Program-made: the position numbers and the translations under genes | Notes under the pieces: model-generated | Seen by the model: only the letters and a program-made list of their open reading frames with translations | Told to the model about the DNA's origin: nothing | Database searches by the model: none | From: Actinomyces timonensis DSM 23838 | GTDB lineage: Bacteria > Actinomycetota > Actinomycetes > Actinomycetales > Actinomycetaceae | Direction of reading: 5' to 3' | Assembly (NCBI RefSeq): GCF_000295095.1 | Contig: NZ_JH806633.1 | Span: 172,745-236,744, forward strand | Length of the DNA: 64,000 nt | In this document: piece after piece, positions 41,894 to 51,579 of the stretch | Numbering within the stretch: the stretch's first letter is position 1 | Layout: every line of letters starts with the position of its first letter

Positions 41894-42835
41894 TCACTTG
41901 ATGCCGGTAAAGCCGATGGAGTTGACGATGCGCCGGGCGAAGGCCATGAAGAGCAGGAGCATCGGGAGGGCCGCCACGAGCGTGGCCGCCATGAGGCCGG
42001 ACCAGTCCGGGCCGGTCTGGGGCGCCTGGGACTTGAAGACCGCCAGTGCCACGGTGAGCACCCGGGAGGAGTCCGAGTAGGAGACCAGCAACGGCCAGAA
42101 GTAGTCGTTCCACGCGGCGATGTAGGTCAGGATCGCCAGCGTCGTGATGGGCGCCTGGGCCATGGGCAGGATGAGGGTGAAGAACACCCGGACCTTCGAG
42201 GCGCCGTCGAGCAGCGCCGCCTCCTCCAGCTCCCGGGGGATGTTCATGAAGAACTGGCGCAGGAAGAACACCGCGAAGGGCGTCATGAGCATCGTCGGCA
42301 GCGCCACGCCAAGGAGCGAGTCGATGAGGTGGAGCTGCTTCATGAGGACGAAGTTGGGCAGGAGGGTGAAGATGCCCGGGACCATGAGCGAGGCCAGGAA
42401 GAGCGCGAAGACGGCGTCGCGGCCCTTCCACCTCAGGCGCGAGAAGGAGTAGGCGGCCATCGCGGAGAAGAACACCTGGCCCACCGTGACCAGCGTGGCC
42501 ACGATGATCGAGTTGCGCAGGTAGAGCCAGAAATTGATCGCCGCGCCGGAGCCGCCGTCGGCGATCGCCTCCTCGGTGGACTGCATGCCGAAGACGCGCG
42601 CGAAGCCGCGGAAGTTGAGGTCCACGGGCAGCGGGCTGGAGGGGTCGGCGTAGATGCCGGCGTTGGAGGACAGCGCGGTGCGCAGCACCCAGTAGAAGGG
42701 CAGGAGCGTGAAGGCCATGATGACGGCCATGGCGACCCAGGCCGCGATGCGGCCGGCGGAGACGCGCTTCTTGGGCGCCTTGTCCGCCCCGGCCTTGGCG
42801 GTGGTGGCTGAGGGGGTGGTGACAGTGGTGGTCAT
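41894..42835 (-). CDS. Sugar ABC transporter permease 2 (MalG/MsmG-like)
   Basis: A 313-residue inner-membrane permease with six hydrophobic helices and an Ala/Lys-rich cytosolic start. The EAA loop EEAALLDGASKVRVFFTLILP contacts the ATPase. It ends in the family-typical MAFARRIVNSIGFTGIK. It pairs with permease 1 (13 nt upstream). The window holds no ATPase for this system, so a shared MsiK-type ATPase elsewhere is inferred. Confidence 0.92.
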   Translation of the reverse strand: MTTTVTTPSATTAKAGADKAPKKRVSAGRIAAWVAMAVIMAFTLLPFYWVLRTALSSNAGIYADPSSPLPVDLNFRGFARVFGMQSTEEAIADGGSGAAINFWLYLRNSIIVATLVTVGQVFFSAMAAYSFSRLRWKGRDAVFALFLASLMVPGIFTLLPNFVLMKQLHLIDSLLGVALPTMLMTPFAVFFLRQFFMNIPRELEEAALLDGASKVRVFFTLILPMAQAPITTLAILTYIAAWNDYFWPLLVSYSDSSRVLTVALAVFKSQAPQTGPDWSGLMAATLVAALPMLLLFMAFARRIVNSIGFTGIK

Positions 42836-42848
42836 GATCGGTTCCCTC

Positions 42849-43754
42849 TCAGTTCAGGTCGGTCTCGCCCGCACGGGTCATGCGGTACTGCAGGGCGGTG
42901 ATCGCCGCGAGGATGAGGAGCAGCCCGACGGCCATCGCGGAGGCGTAGCCGAACTGGAAGCGGCCGAAGGCCATGTCGTACAGGTAGAACTGCAGCACGC
43001 GGGTGGCGTTGACGGGGCCACCGCCAGTGGTCACGGAGACCGTGTCGAAGACCTGGAAGGAGCCGATCATCGTCATGATGAGGACGAGGGCCAGGATCGG
43101 GCGCAGCAGCGGCATGGTGATGCGCCAGAACATCGTCCACTCGCTCGCGCCGTCCATCTTGCCCGCCTCGTAGACGTCGCCGGGGATCGCCTGGAGGCCC
43201 GCGAAGATGAGCAGCGCCGTGTAGCCCACGTGGCGCCACACGTTGATGACCGCGATCGTGGGGATCGCGAGCGACGAGGAGAAGAAGTCGACCCGGTCCC
43301 CGACGACGGCCTCGATGATCTGGTTGGAGATGCCCAGAGTGTTGTCCAGCAGCCACAGCCACAGCATGGCGGCCACGACGTTGGACACGAGGTAGGGGGT
43401 CAGCACGATGGAGCGCACGAGCGTCGACTGGGTCAGGCGCTGCATGAGCACGGCGATGACCAGCGCCAGGATGGTCTGCAGGCCGATGTTGATGACCACG
43501 TACTCCAGGGTCACCCACACCGCGTTCCAGAAGATCTTGTCCTGGACCATGCGCGAGTAGTTGGCCAGCCCGTTGAAGGAGGCCGGGGTGAGCAGGTTGT
43601 ACTCGGTGAAGGACAACCAGATGCCGCGCAGCAGCGGCCAGATGTAGAAGGCGAGGAGCCCGATGCCCGCGGGGGCGATGAAGGCCCAGCCCAGGCGGGC
43701 GTCGCTGCGCGGCTTCTTGCGCAGCCGTGGGGCCGATGAGGCGATGGTGGTCAT
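42849..43754 (-). CDS. Sugar ABC transporter permease 1 (MalF/MsmF-like)
   Basis: A 301-residue inner-membrane permease, six hydrophobic helices, opening RLGWAFIAPAGIGLLAFYIWPLLRGIWLSFTEYN. Its EAA loop is YEAGKMDGASEWTMFWRITMP. ATG 43754 is chosen over the more upstream in-frame ATG because GGAAGGA lies at good spacing and the family's N-terminus starts here. It follows the alpha-galactosidase gene after 115 bp that hold two direct repeats, so it may have its own promoter. Confidence 0.92.
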   Translation of the reverse strand: MTTIASSAPRLRKKPRSDARLGWAFIAPAGIGLLAFYIWPLLRGIWLSFTEYNLLTPASFNGLANYSRMVQDKIFWNAVWVTLEYVVINIGLQTILALVIAVLMQRLTQSTLVRSIVLTPYLVSNVVAAMLWLWLLDNTLGISNQIIEAVVGDRVDFFSSSLAIPTIAVINVWRHVGYTALLIFAGLQAIPGDVYEAGKMDGASEWTMFWRITMPLLRPILALVLIMTMIGSFQVFDTVSVTTGGGPVNATRVLQFYLYDMAFGRFQFGYASAMAVGLLLILAAITALQYRMTRAGETDLN

Positions 43755-43772
43755 GGTTCCTTCCAGATCATC

Positions 43773-43809
43773 GTCGAAACGGATAGGGGGATGGTCGAGG
43801 CGGATAGGG
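43773..43809 (-). repeat. Two 16-bp direct repeats at 21-bp period before permease 1
   Basis: On the plus strand GTCGAAACGGATAGGG (43773-43788) recurs as GTCGAGGCGGATAGGG (43794-43809), a 14/16 match offset by 21 bp, two helix turns. It lies in the only sizable gap of the operon and may be a regulator site, or each may supply a TATCCG-like -10. Confidence 0.5.
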
Positions 43810-43869
43810 TGGTTGGGGACGACGGCGAGCGGTCCGCGGGTCACGGGCCCTCCTGCCGCCGCTGGGCGG

Positions 43870-46068
43870 TCAATCGACGGCGGTGGCGCGCACGAGCACG
43901 AGGTGGTCGGGGTGGAGGATCGGCAGGGCCAGGCCCGTGGTGGACAGGTAGGAGCCCGGCAGGGTCACGGGCTCGTCCATCCATCCCGGGCGCAGCCGCA
44001 GCTCGGGGTACGACGGCGCCGCGAGCTCGATCCGGTAGCGGCGCCCCGCGTCCAGGCCGGGCAGGGGGCGCGGGTCAGTGGGCCAGGAGATCGTCTGCCC
44101 CAGGCAGGCGATCTCGTAAACCGCCTCGGAGCCGTCGGCGGCCACGACGCCCTCGATGCGCAGCGAGTCGTCCTCGGGCAGGTCCGCGTGGACGGTCAGG
44201 CCCGAGTGCAGCAGGGGGCGCAGCTCCTTGTGCAGGGCGATGATCGAGGCGAGGCGCTCGCGGGCGGCGTCGTCGGCGCTGGTGAGGTCCCACTCCACGC
44301 CCATGTGGCCCCACAGGGCGGTGCCGGCGCTGAAGTCGAGGTCGAGGTCGCGCAGGGTCGTGTGGGCGCGGCCCGCCCCCACGTGGGTCCCGACGAGCTC
44401 TGGGGGCAGGAGGAGGGTGGTGCCGCGCTGGATGTCCTGGCGGTCGTGGGCGTCGATGGAGTCCGAGGCCCACACGCGCTGGGCGCGCTCCATGATGCCC
44501 ATGTCGATGCGGCCCCCGCCGCCGGCGCAGGACTCGATCTCCAGCTCCGGGAACCTCTCGTGGAGGGCGTCGAGGAGCCGGTAGAGGGCGAGGGTCTGGT
44601 CGTGGACGGCCGCGCCGCCGTGGTGGCCGGCGGTGGGGGAGGGGGCCTCGTGGCCGGTGGCCACGAGCGGGGAGTTGTGGTCCCACTTGATGTAGGCGAT
44701 GGAGTAGCGCTCCACGAGGGCGCTGATCGACTCATACAGGTAGTCCCAGGCGCCGGGGGCGCACAGGTCGAGGACCCGCTGGTGGCGGTGCTCGGGGGCG
44801 CCGCCAGCGCCGTCGGAGAGGATCCAGTCGGGGTGGGCGCGGGCGAGCTCGGAGTCCACGTTGATCATCTCCGGCTCGAACCACAGGCCGAACTCCATGC
44901 CGAGCTCGTGGACCCGCTCCACCAGCGGGCCCAGGCCGTCCGGCCAGGCCTCGGCGGAGACCTGCCAGTCGCCCAGGCCCGAGGTGTCGTCGCGGCGGGA
45001 GCCGAACCAGCCGTCGTCGAGGACGAAGCGCTCGATGCCCACGCCCGCGGCGAGCTCGGCCAGGGCCAGGAGCTTGTCGAGCCGGTGGTCGAAGTAGACG
45101 GCCTCCCAGGTGTTGAGCAGCACCGGGCGCGGGCGCTCGGGGTGGGCCGGCCGGGAGCGCAGGAAGGCGTGGGAGCGGTGCGCCAGCGAGTCCAGCCCCT
45201 CGCCCCAGGAGAACACGGCCCAGGGCGAGGCGTAGGACTCGCCGGGGGCCAGGAGGACCTCGCCGGGGGCCAGCAGCTCGCCCGCGCCCAGCAGGGAGCG
45301 CCCGTGCGAGGGGGAGACGATGAGGGAGCGGGTCGAGCCCGACCACGCCAGGTGGACGCCATGGACCGTGCCGGAGCGCCAGCCGAAGCCCGAGCGGCCC
45401 GCGGCGAGCCAGGTGGTGGCGTCATGGCCGGGACGGCCCTCCCAGGACTCGCGCAGGTGCGTGCCCGCGGTGAGGCGGTGGCGCTGGAGGCGCCGCTCGT
45501 TGATGTGGTGGCCGGACATGTCCAGGATCTCGTCGGCGCCCTGGGGCAGGGGCAGCATAAGGGTGATCTCGTCGACGACGAGGCCCCCGGCCAGCTCGGG
45601 GCGCCCGCCCGGCTCGTTGGTCACCGTGGCCCGCGCCCGGACGAGCCCGGAGGGCTCCAGGCGGATCTCGCTGACGATGGTCACGCCGTGGGCCTCATCG
45701 ACGGCGGTGGACACGACGGCAAGGGCCTGGCCCTCCTGCCCCGCGCCGTCAGCGGCGGGGGCGGCCGCGGAGTCCCACTCGTGGCTGACCCGGCTGGGGT
45801 GGAAGGAGAAGGCGGTGCCGTCCACCCGGTGCAGGCCGATGGCGGGGCGGGCCGACCACCCCAGGCTCGCGTGGGGGAGGATCGGCAGGTCGTTGCACAT
45901 CCAGGCGGAGTTCTCGCCCAGGGTGGTGGCCTGGGCGCGGGCGGCGCCGGACAGGGCGCCGCCGTCGATATCGCCGAGGTCGGCCCCCCAGTGGCGCACC
46001 ACGGGGAAGCGGTCGGAGGGGGTGTCGAGGACAAGGGAGGTGCCGCCGGAGCGGAGATGGAGGGTCAT
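43870..46068 (-). CDS. Alpha-galactosidase (glycoside hydrolase family 36)
   Basis: A 732-residue cytoplasmic enzyme that removes terminal alpha-galactose from raffinose-type sugars or melibiose. An N-terminal beta-sandwich (1-310) precedes a TIM barrel with FVLDDGWFGSRRDD, the nucleophile Asp463 in YIKWDHN and the acid/base Asp522 in SCAGGGGRIDMG. A C-terminal beta domain follows. GGAAGGA precedes ATG 46068; the open frame further upstream overlaps the ROK gene and is ignored. First gene of the sugar operon, divergent from the ROK repressor. Confidence 0.94.
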   Translation of the reverse strand: MTLHLRSGGTSLVLDTPSDRFPVVRHWGADLGDIDGGALSGAARAQATTLGENSAWMCNDLPILPHASLGWSARPAIGLHRVDGTAFSFHPSRVSHEWDSAAAPAADGAGQEGQALAVVSTAVDEAHGVTIVSEIRLEPSGLVRARATVTNEPGGRPELAGGLVVDEITLMLPLPQGADEILDMSGHHINERRLQRHRLTAGTHLRESWEGRPGHDATTWLAAGRSGFGWRSGTVHGVHLAWSGSTRSLIVSPSHGRSLLGAGELLAPGEVLLAPGESYASPWAVFSWGEGLDSLAHRSHAFLRSRPAHPERPRPVLLNTWEAVYFDHRLDKLLALAELAAGVGIERFVLDDGWFGSRRDDTSGLGDWQVSAEAWPDGLGPLVERVHELGMEFGLWFEPEMINVDSELARAHPDWILSDGAGGAPEHRHQRVLDLCAPGAWDYLYESISALVERYSIAYIKWDHNSPLVATGHEAPSPTAGHHGGAAVHDQTLALYRLLDALHERFPELEIESCAGGGGRIDMGIMERAQRVWASDSIDAHDRQDIQRGTTLLLPPELVGTHVGAGRAHTTLRDLDLDFSAGTALWGHMGVEWDLTSADDAARERLASIIALHKELRPLLHSGLTVHADLPEDDSLRIEGVVAADGSEAVYEIACLGQTISWPTDPRPLPGLDAGRRYRIELAAPSYPELRLRPGWMDEPVTLPGSYLSTTGLALPILHPDHLVLVRATAVD

Positions 46069-46128
46069 CGTCGTCCTTCCAGGCCCGAGGAGGGCCGCCT
46101 GGTGGTCCGCGGCGCCGCGAACCATTCC

Positions 46129-46167
46129 TTTCAGGATGAAAATAAATCGGTGGCGACGAGGTGTCAA
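46129..46167 (-). promoter_or_regulatory. Alpha-galactosidase operon promoter with candidate ROK operator
   Basis: On the minus strand TTGACA (46167-46162), 17 nt and TATTTT (46144-46139) form the best -35/-10 pair in the window. TTTCA and TGAAA (46129-46133 and 46137-46141) make an inverted repeat over the -10 end and start site, a natural place for the divergent ROK repressor. The AT content stands out from the surroundings. Confidence 0.7.
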
Positions 46168-46260
46168 GACCCCGCGGCCGAGTGATGGCCGCTCGCGCCA
46201 GCGGCGATATGGCAGGATTCCTCCCGTCCGACACGAGAGCCGCGCGGGAGAGGAGAGGGC

Positions 46261-47430
46261 ATGGAGGCCACCGCTGCCGCGGGACCGGCGTCGAGGGTCC
46301 TCCTGCGCCTGGCGGCCGCCGGCGCCCAGACCCGCACGGACCTGGCTGATCACCTCGGCCTGTCCGCCCCCACGCTCACCCGCGCCGTGCGGCCCCTCAT
46401 CGAGGACGGACTGGTCCTGGAGGACAAGCCGTCGCCGCCGGCCGAGGCCGGGCGGCCGGCCCGCAGCCTGCGCCTCGCCCCGAGCGCCGCGGGGCTGCTG
46501 GGCGTCAAGCTGACCAATGACCACCTCTACGCCAGCGTCATCGACCCGCTCGGCACGGTCCTGGCCGAGCGCTCCGAGCCCCTGGCCTCCCGCGAGCCCG
46601 ACGGCGTCGTCGCGCAGATCGCCGAGCTCGCCCGCCGCCTGGAGCCGGAGGCCGGCATGGCCCCGTCCGGGATCGGGCTGTCGCTGGGCGCCAGCGTGCG
46701 GGGCCGCAGCACGATCACCGTGGCGCCGTTCCTCGGCTGGCGCGACGAGCCCATCGGGGCCCGCCTGCGCTCGGCCACGGGCCTCGACGTCCTCGTGGCC
46801 AATGACGTGCGCGCCTTCACCCACGCCGAGGCCTGGTTCGGGCTCGGCCACGGCGTCGACCCCTTCGCCCTGCTCACCCTCGGCGCCGGGATCGGCTGCG
46901 GGCTCGTCGTCGGCGGGCGCACGATCGCCGGGGCCCACGGCGCCGCCGGCAGCGTCGGCCACCTGCCCCTGCGCGAGACGGGCCCCGCCTGCGAGATGGG
47001 GCATGTGGGCTGCGCCCGGGCGCTCGCCGCCGCGCCCGGCCTGGCCCACCAGGCCTCAGCGGTGCTCGGGCGCGAGGTCGCCCCTGAGGAGATCGTCGGC
47101 CCCGAGGGGCTCACGGAGCTCGCCCTCGATGAGCGCCTGGCCGGCGTCCTCGAGGCCGCCGCCGACGCCGCCGGGAGGATCGTCGGCTCGATCGTCGCCC
47201 TCATCGATCCCGAGGTGGTCGTCGTCTCGGGGGAGTCCGTGGGGCTCGTCGAGGCGCACCGGGAGGCCTTCGACGCCGCCGTCGAGCGCGCCCGGCACTG
47301 GTCCGCGCCGCCACCGCGCATCGTCACCCGCGCCTTCTCCTTCAGCGAGTGGGCACGGGGCGCGGCCGCCCTTGCCATCGAGCCCTGGACCCGCGCCGTC
47401 GAGGCGGGCCTGCGGGGCGCGAGCGCCTAG
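46261..47430 (+). CDS. ROK-family transcriptional regulator
   Basis: A 389-residue sugar-responsive repressor. Residues 8-60 are a winged helix ([30 protein letters not shown]). The ROK domain has [16 protein letters not shown], the [12 protein letters not shown] anion-binding loop and a zinc-type Cys cluster ([10 protein letters not shown]). GAGAGGAGAGGG precedes the ATG. It is divergent from the alpha-galactosidase operon, so it most likely represses it and is relieved by a phosphorylated or free sugar. It is followed by miaB after 11 nt, which has its own -10 box. Confidence 0.92.
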   Translation: MEATAAAGPASRVLLRLAAAGAQTRTDLADHLGLSAPTLTRAVRPLIEDGLVLEDKPSPPAEAGRPARSLRLAPSAAGLLGVKLTNDHLYASVIDPLGTVLAERSEPLASREPDGVVAQIAELARRLEPEAGMAPSGIGLSLGASVRGRSTITVAPFLGWRDEPIGARLRSATGLDVLVANDVRAFTHAEAWFGLGHGVDPFALLTLGAGIGCGLVVGGRTIAGAHGAAGSVGHLPLRETGPACEMGHVGCARALAAAPGLAHQASAVLGREVAPEEIVGPEGLTELALDERLAGVLEAAADAAGRIVGSIVALIDPEVVVVSGESVGLVEAHREAFDAAVERARHWSAPPPRIVTRAFSFSEWARGAAALAIEPWTRAVEAGLRGASA

Positions 47431-47441
47431 ACTGCCTGGCG

Positions 47442-49163
47442 ATGACTGCCATGACGACCGATCCGATGAGCGCCGCGGGCGTGACCGGTGCCGCCACCGA
47501 CGGGGCGGGCGCCGCCGCTGACGCTCGCGCCCCGCGCACCTACCACGTGCGCACCCTCGGCTGCCAGATGAACGTCCACGACTCCGAGCGCATGGCCGGG
47601 CTCCTCGAGGCCGCCGGCTATGTCAGCGCCGATGCCGTCCCCGCGGCGGCCGCCCGCGCCACCGAGGCCGGGGATGGCGGCGCGGACGTCGTCATCGTCA
47701 ACACCTGCTCCGTGCGCGAGAACGCCGCCACCCGCCTCTTCGGCAACCTGGGGCAGCTGGCCGCCGTCAAGCGCGAGCGCCCGGGCATGCAGATCGCCGT
47801 CGCCGGGTGCCTCGCCCAGCAGATGGGTCAGGGCATCGTGGACAAGGCGCCGTGGGTCGACGTCGTCTTCGGCACCCACAACATCGACGTCCTGCCCGCC
47901 CTCCTTCAGCGCGCCCGCCACAACGCCGCGGCGGCCGTCGAGATCGAGGAGTCCCTCAAGGTCTTCCCCTCCACCCTGCCCACGCGCCGCGAGTCCGCCT
48001 ACGCCGCCTGGGTGTCCATCGCCGTGGGCTGCAACAACACCTGCACCTTCTGCATCGTGCCCTCGCTTCGCGGCAAGCAGCGGGACCGCCGCCCGGGCGA
48101 GGTCCTGGCCGAGATCCAGGCCGTCGCGGACCAGGGCGCCATCGAGGTCACCCTGCTGGGCCAGAACGTCAACTCCTACGGGGTTGGCTTCGGGGACCGC
48201 GGCGCCTTCGCGAAGCTCCTGCGCGCCGCCGGGGGAGTCAAGGGCATCGAGCGGGTCCGCTTCACCAGCCCCCACCCCGCGGCCTTCACCGACGACGTCA
48301 TCGAGGCCATGGCCTCCACGCCCGCGGTCATGCCGAGCCTCCACATGCCGCTGCAGTCCGGCTCGGACCGGATCCTGCGCGCCATGCGCCGCTCCTACCG
48401 CTCCGAGCGGTTCCTGGGGATCCTTCAGCGCGTGCGCGCCGCCATGCCCGAGGCTGCCATCACCACCGACATCATCGTCGGCTTCCCCGGGGAGACCGAG
48501 GAGGACTTCCAGGCCACGCTCGACGTCGTCGAGAAGGCGCGCTTCGCCTCCGCCTTCACCTTCGAGTACTCCCCGCGCCCCGGCACCCCCGCCGCGGACC
48601 TGGAGCCCGTGCCCGCCGAGGTGGTCAAAAACCGCTACCGGCGCCTCGACGAGCTCGTGCGGCGCATCACCCATGAGGAGAACATGGCCCAGGAGGGCCG
48701 GAGGATCGAGATCCTCGTGGCCGAGGGGGAGGGGCGGCGCGACGCCGTCACCGCGCGCGTCTCCGGGCGCGCCGCCGACAACCGCCTCGTCCACGCCGCC
48801 CTGCCCGCGGGGCTGGCCGCCGACGACTACGCCGGGGGAGCTCCCCGGCCCGGGGACATGGTGACCGTTCGCGTCACCCACGGAGCTCCCCACAACCTCA
48901 TCGCCGACTCCGCCCTGTGCGGGCGGCCCGTGAGCGGTCAGGAGCGCGCCGAGAACGAGGCTCGCGCCGCCGGGGACCGCGTCTGGTACGACGACGGCCC
49001 CGCCCTGTTCGAGGTGCGCCGCACCCGCGCCGGCGACGCCTGGGAGCGCCGCCAGGCCGAGGCCCGCGCCACCCCCGAGGCGGACACGGCCCCGGTGAGC
49101 CTGGGCCTGCCCACCCTGCGCGTGGGCGCGCCGGGCCCCGCGGCCCCCTCCCGCCGTCGATAG
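47442..49163 (+). CDS. miaB: tRNA-2-methylthio-N6-isopentenyladenosine methylthiotransferase MiaB
   Basis: A 573-residue radical-SAM enzyme that adds the 2-methylthio group to i6A37. The MTTase domain has [14 protein letters not shown] and NTCSVRENA, the radical-SAM motif is [12 protein letters not shown] (CxxxCxxC), and a TRAM domain lies near 440-510. A C-terminal extension of about 60 residues, rich in Ala/Arg/Pro, is beyond the usual length. TAGACT lies 14 nt before ATG 47442. The partner enzyme MiaA is encoded three genes downstream. Confidence 0.95.
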   Translation: MTAMTTDPMSAAGVTGAATDGAGAAADARAPRTYHVRTLGCQMNVHDSERMAGLLEAAGYVSADAVPAAAARATEAGDGGADVVIVNTCSVRENAATRLFGNLGQLAAVKRERPGMQIAVAGCLAQQMGQGIVDKAPWVDVVFGTHNIDVLPALLQRARHNAAAAVEIEESLKVFPSTLPTRRESAYAAWVSIAVGCNNTCTFCIVPSLRGKQRDRRPGEVLAEIQAVADQGAIEVTLLGQNVNSYGVGFGDRGAFAKLLRAAGGVKGIERVRFTSPHPAAFTDDVIEAMASTPAVMPSLHMPLQSGSDRILRAMRRSYRSERFLGILQRVRAAMPEAAITTDIIVGFPGETEEDFQATLDVVEKARFASAFTFEYSPRPGTPAADLEPVPAEVVKNRYRRLDELVRRITHEENMAQEGRRIEILVAEGEGRRDAVTARVSGRAADNRLVHAALPAGLAADDYAGGAPRPGDMVTVRVTHGAPHNLIADSALCGRPVSGQERAENEARAAGDRVWYDDGPALFEVRRTRAGDAWERRQAEARATPEADTAPVSLGLPTLRVGAPGPAAPSRRR

Positions 49164-49274
49164 CGTGATCGTCTCCATCGCTGAGCAGGCGCGGGTAGTC
49201 CTCCCGTCCGCCGAGGGCGGATCGCCCGCCGACCGGGTTACCCCGCGACGCAGTGGGGCGGTTAGGCTGGTCCC

Positions 49275-49751
49275 ATGCCCTCTGACTCGGACCCCCGCAC
49301 GGACACCACCGTCGTCGCAGCCCCTGCGCCGGTGACCGCCGAGCGCGTCCTGGAGGCCACCCACCGGCTGGGCCTGAGGTACTTCGTCGACGACGAGGGC
49401 GACGTCGGCATCCCCTGGCGCTGCGTCGTCGTCCACGTCATCTTCCAGGACACGCGCGCCGTCCAGCTGCGCGGCACCTGGCACCGCATCGCCGACACCG
49501 AGCACCTGTCGCCCCTGCGCTCCCTCGTCGAGGAGTGGAACGCCACCCGCATCGGCCCCAAGGCCTTCCTCACCGTCGGCGACGGCGGGATCGTCCGCCT
49601 CCACGGGGAGATCACCTACCCGCTGGACGCCGGCATGACCGACGCCCAGATCGACGACTTCGTCTTCACCGGGTGCCGCCTCATCGTCGCCCTCGTGCGC
49701 GAGGCCGAGGAGTTCTTCCCCGACCCCCTGCGCGGGAGCCTCGAGCCGTGA
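49275..49751 (+). CDS. YbjN-domain protein 1
   Basis: A 158-residue protein with a YbjN (bacterial sensory transduction regulator-like) fold: LGLRYFVDDEGDVGIPWRC, then LRGTWHRI and LVEEWNATRIGPKAFLTV. Actinobacteria often encode such proteins in pairs between miaB and miaA. They resemble type III chaperones in fold; their role is unknown. ATG 49275 has TAGGCT exactly at -12 to -7. It overlaps the next gene by 4 nt (GTGA). Confidence 0.88.
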   Translation: MPSDSDPRTDTTVVAAPAPVTAERVLEATHRLGLRYFVDDEGDVGIPWRCVVVHVIFQDTRAVQLRGTWHRIADTEHLSPLRSLVEEWNATRIGPKAFLTVGDGGIVRLHGEITYPLDAGMTDAQIDDFVFTGCRLIVALVREAEEFFPDPLRGSLEP

Positions 49752-50518
49752 GCGAGGCCCCCCGGCGCCGCACGCGCCTCGAGCGCCTCGCCGACCTCAT
49801 CGCCCGTTCCATGGGCAAGGGCTGGGACCAGCGCGCCGACGGCGCCGCCCGGACCGCCCCAGGCCCCTCGCCCTCCACGGGGGCCTCTCCGGCCTCCGCG
49901 GGCTCGGCGCCGTCGTCCTCCTCCGGCTCCGCCGGCTCGGCGAACTCCGCCGACCCAGCGGATCGAGCCCACCCCACTGGGAGCCCCCGGCGCCAGGGGG
50001 CGGAGAACGTCTCCACGGGCCGCGGCGGCGCGACCCGCACCCGCAGCGGTGCCCGGGGCTCGCGGGGCCCCGCCCAGCGCCCGCGCGAGCAGGTCACCTC
50101 GCGCCTCACCCTCGAGCGCGTCGAGTCCATGCTCGCCTCGGAGATGTCCTACCGGATCCGCCGCGAGGAGGACGAGGGCCACGCCTCCCTCATGGGCAAC
50201 TGGGACGGCTTCCCCTTCATCATCGAGATCCCCGCCGAGCACGACGGGTGGCTCCTCGTCTCCGGGGACTGGGCCGAGCCCGGCTCCGAGGGCCAGCGCG
50301 ACGAGCTCGCCTTGGCCGTCAACGACTGGAACCGCGACCGCTTCTTCCCCACCGTCGCCATCGTCGACAGCCCCGAGGGCCCCTTCATCCGCGCCATCTA
50401 CATCACCGACCTGCGCGCGGGCATCACCGACGACCAGCTGCGCCTCCACCTCGACACCGCCCTGGCCTCCTGCACCCAGGCGCTGCGCACCGTCGGCCCG
50501 CTCCTGCCCGAGCTGTGA
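49748..50518 (+). CDS. YbjN-domain protein 2 with disordered N-terminal half
   Basis: A 256-residue protein. Residues 1-30 are a basic helix (RRRTRLERLADLIARSMGKG), 31-115 a Ser/Ala/Gly/Pro-rich low-complexity linker, and 120-256 a YbjN domain (VTSRLTLERVESML, NWDGFPFIIEIP, LVSGDWAEPGS, LALAVNDWNRDRFFPTV). Start GTG 49748 overlaps the stop of the first YbjN gene (GTGA). Function unknown; pairing suggests a heterodimer. Confidence 0.85.
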   Translation: MSEAPRRRTRLERLADLIARSMGKGWDQRADGAARTAPGPSPSTGASPASAGSAPSSSSGSAGSANSADPADRAHPTGSPRRQGAENVSTGRGGATRTRSGARGSRGPAQRPREQVTSRLTLERVESMLASEMSYRIRREEDEGHASLMGNWDGFPFIIEIPAEHDGWLLVSGDWAEPGSEGQRDELALAVNDWNRDRFFPTVAIVDSPEGPFIRAIYITDLRAGITDDQLRLHLDTALASCTQALRTVGPLLPEL

Positions 50519-51507
50519 GGCCCGCCGTGCCGCCCACGCGCATCGCCGTCGTCGGCCCGACGGCCACCGGCAAGTCCGAGCTCGCCCTCGACCTCGCCGA
50601 CGCCCTCGGCGATGGGCCCGCCAGCAGCGAGATCGTCGGGGCCGACGCCTCCCAGCTCTACCGGGGCATGGACGTGGGCACCGCCAAGCTCCCCCTCGAC
50701 GAGCGCCGCGGATACCCCCACCACCAGATCGACGTCCTCGACGTCACCCAGGAGGCCTCCGTCGCCGCCTACCAGCGCCACGCCCGCGCCGACCTCGCCG
50801 CCATCGAGGCCCGCGGGCGGCGCGCCCTCATCGTCGGCGGCTCGGGCCTCTACGTCCGCGCCGTCACCGATGCCCTCGACTTCCCCGGCACCGACCCGGC
50901 CGTGCGCGCAGGCCTGGAGGAGCGCGCCCGCGCCGAGGGGACCCGCGCCCTGTGGGAGGAGATGGCCGCCGTCGACCCCCTGTCCGCCCAGCGCATCGGC
51001 GAGAGCGACACCCGCCGGATCGTGCGAGCCCTGGAGGTCCTCGCCGTCACCGGGCGCCCCTTCTCCGCCACGCTGCCCCGCTACGAGGACCTCGCGCCCA
51101 CCATCCACCTCGCCCTGCGCCCCCCGCGCGAGGCCCTCAACGCGCGCATCAACGCCCGCGCCGCCGCCATGTTCCGCCCCGCGTCCGGGCCGGGCCTCAT
51201 CGAGGAGACCCAGGGGCTCATCGGCGCCGGGCTGCGCGAGGGCCCGACGGCGAGCCGCGCCATCGGCTACGCCCAGGCCCTGGCCGTCATCGACGGCGCG
51301 ATGGCCATCGACGAGGCCATCGACGCCACCGCCGCCGCCACCCGCCAGCTCGCGAGCCGCCAGCTCAAGTGGTTCCGCCGCGACCCCCGCATCCACTGGA
51401 TCGACATGCGCCTGGCCCCCGATGGGACGCCGCCCGACGGCGAGCGGGGCCGGGTGCTCGACATCGCCCTCTCCCTCCTCCCAGGCGCCACCGGGGCCCG
51501 CGGGTGA
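50515..51507 (+). CDS. miaA: tRNA dimethylallyltransferase MiaA
   Basis: A 330-residue enzyme that adds the isopentenyl group to A37 of tRNAs reading U-starting codons. The P-loop GPTATGKS is at 14-21; GADASQLYRGMDVGTAKL, PHHQIDVLDV and GGSGLYVRAV are family blocks. The C-terminal RQLASRQLKWFRRDPRIHW is intact. Start GTG 50515 overlaps the preceding stop (GTGA), as for the gene before it; GTG 50527 is an alternative. Confidence 0.95.
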   Translation: MRPAVPPTRIAVVGPTATGKSELALDLADALGDGPASSEIVGADASQLYRGMDVGTAKLPLDERRGYPHHQIDVLDVTQEASVAAYQRHARADLAAIEARGRRALIVGGSGLYVRAVTDALDFPGTDPAVRAGLEERARAEGTRALWEEMAAVDPLSAQRIGESDTRRIVRALEVLAVTGRPFSATLPRYEDLAPTIHLALRPPREALNARINARAAAMFRPASGPGLIEETQGLIGAGLREGPTASRAIGYAQALAVIDGAMAIDEAIDATAAATRQLASRQLKWFRRDPRIHWIDMRLAPDGTPPDGERGRVLDIALSLLPGATGARG

Positions 51508-51579
51508 CCCCCCGTGCCAGCGCGGTCCCCAGAATGGACAGATTCCTGTGCACCCGGGCGCCTCGCATAGGGTGGCACT

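Noticed and set aside
43663-46185. Very long plus-strand open frame opposite the alpha-galactosidase gene
   Set aside because: In high-GC DNA the antisense frame of a gene often stays open. Its composition is Gly/Ala/Val/Asp low complexity and it has no family blocks, whereas the minus strand shows full GH36 motifs.
47427-49604. 725-codon minus-strand open frame opposite miaB
   Set aside because: Same shadow effect; MiaB radical-SAM motifs lie on the plus strand.
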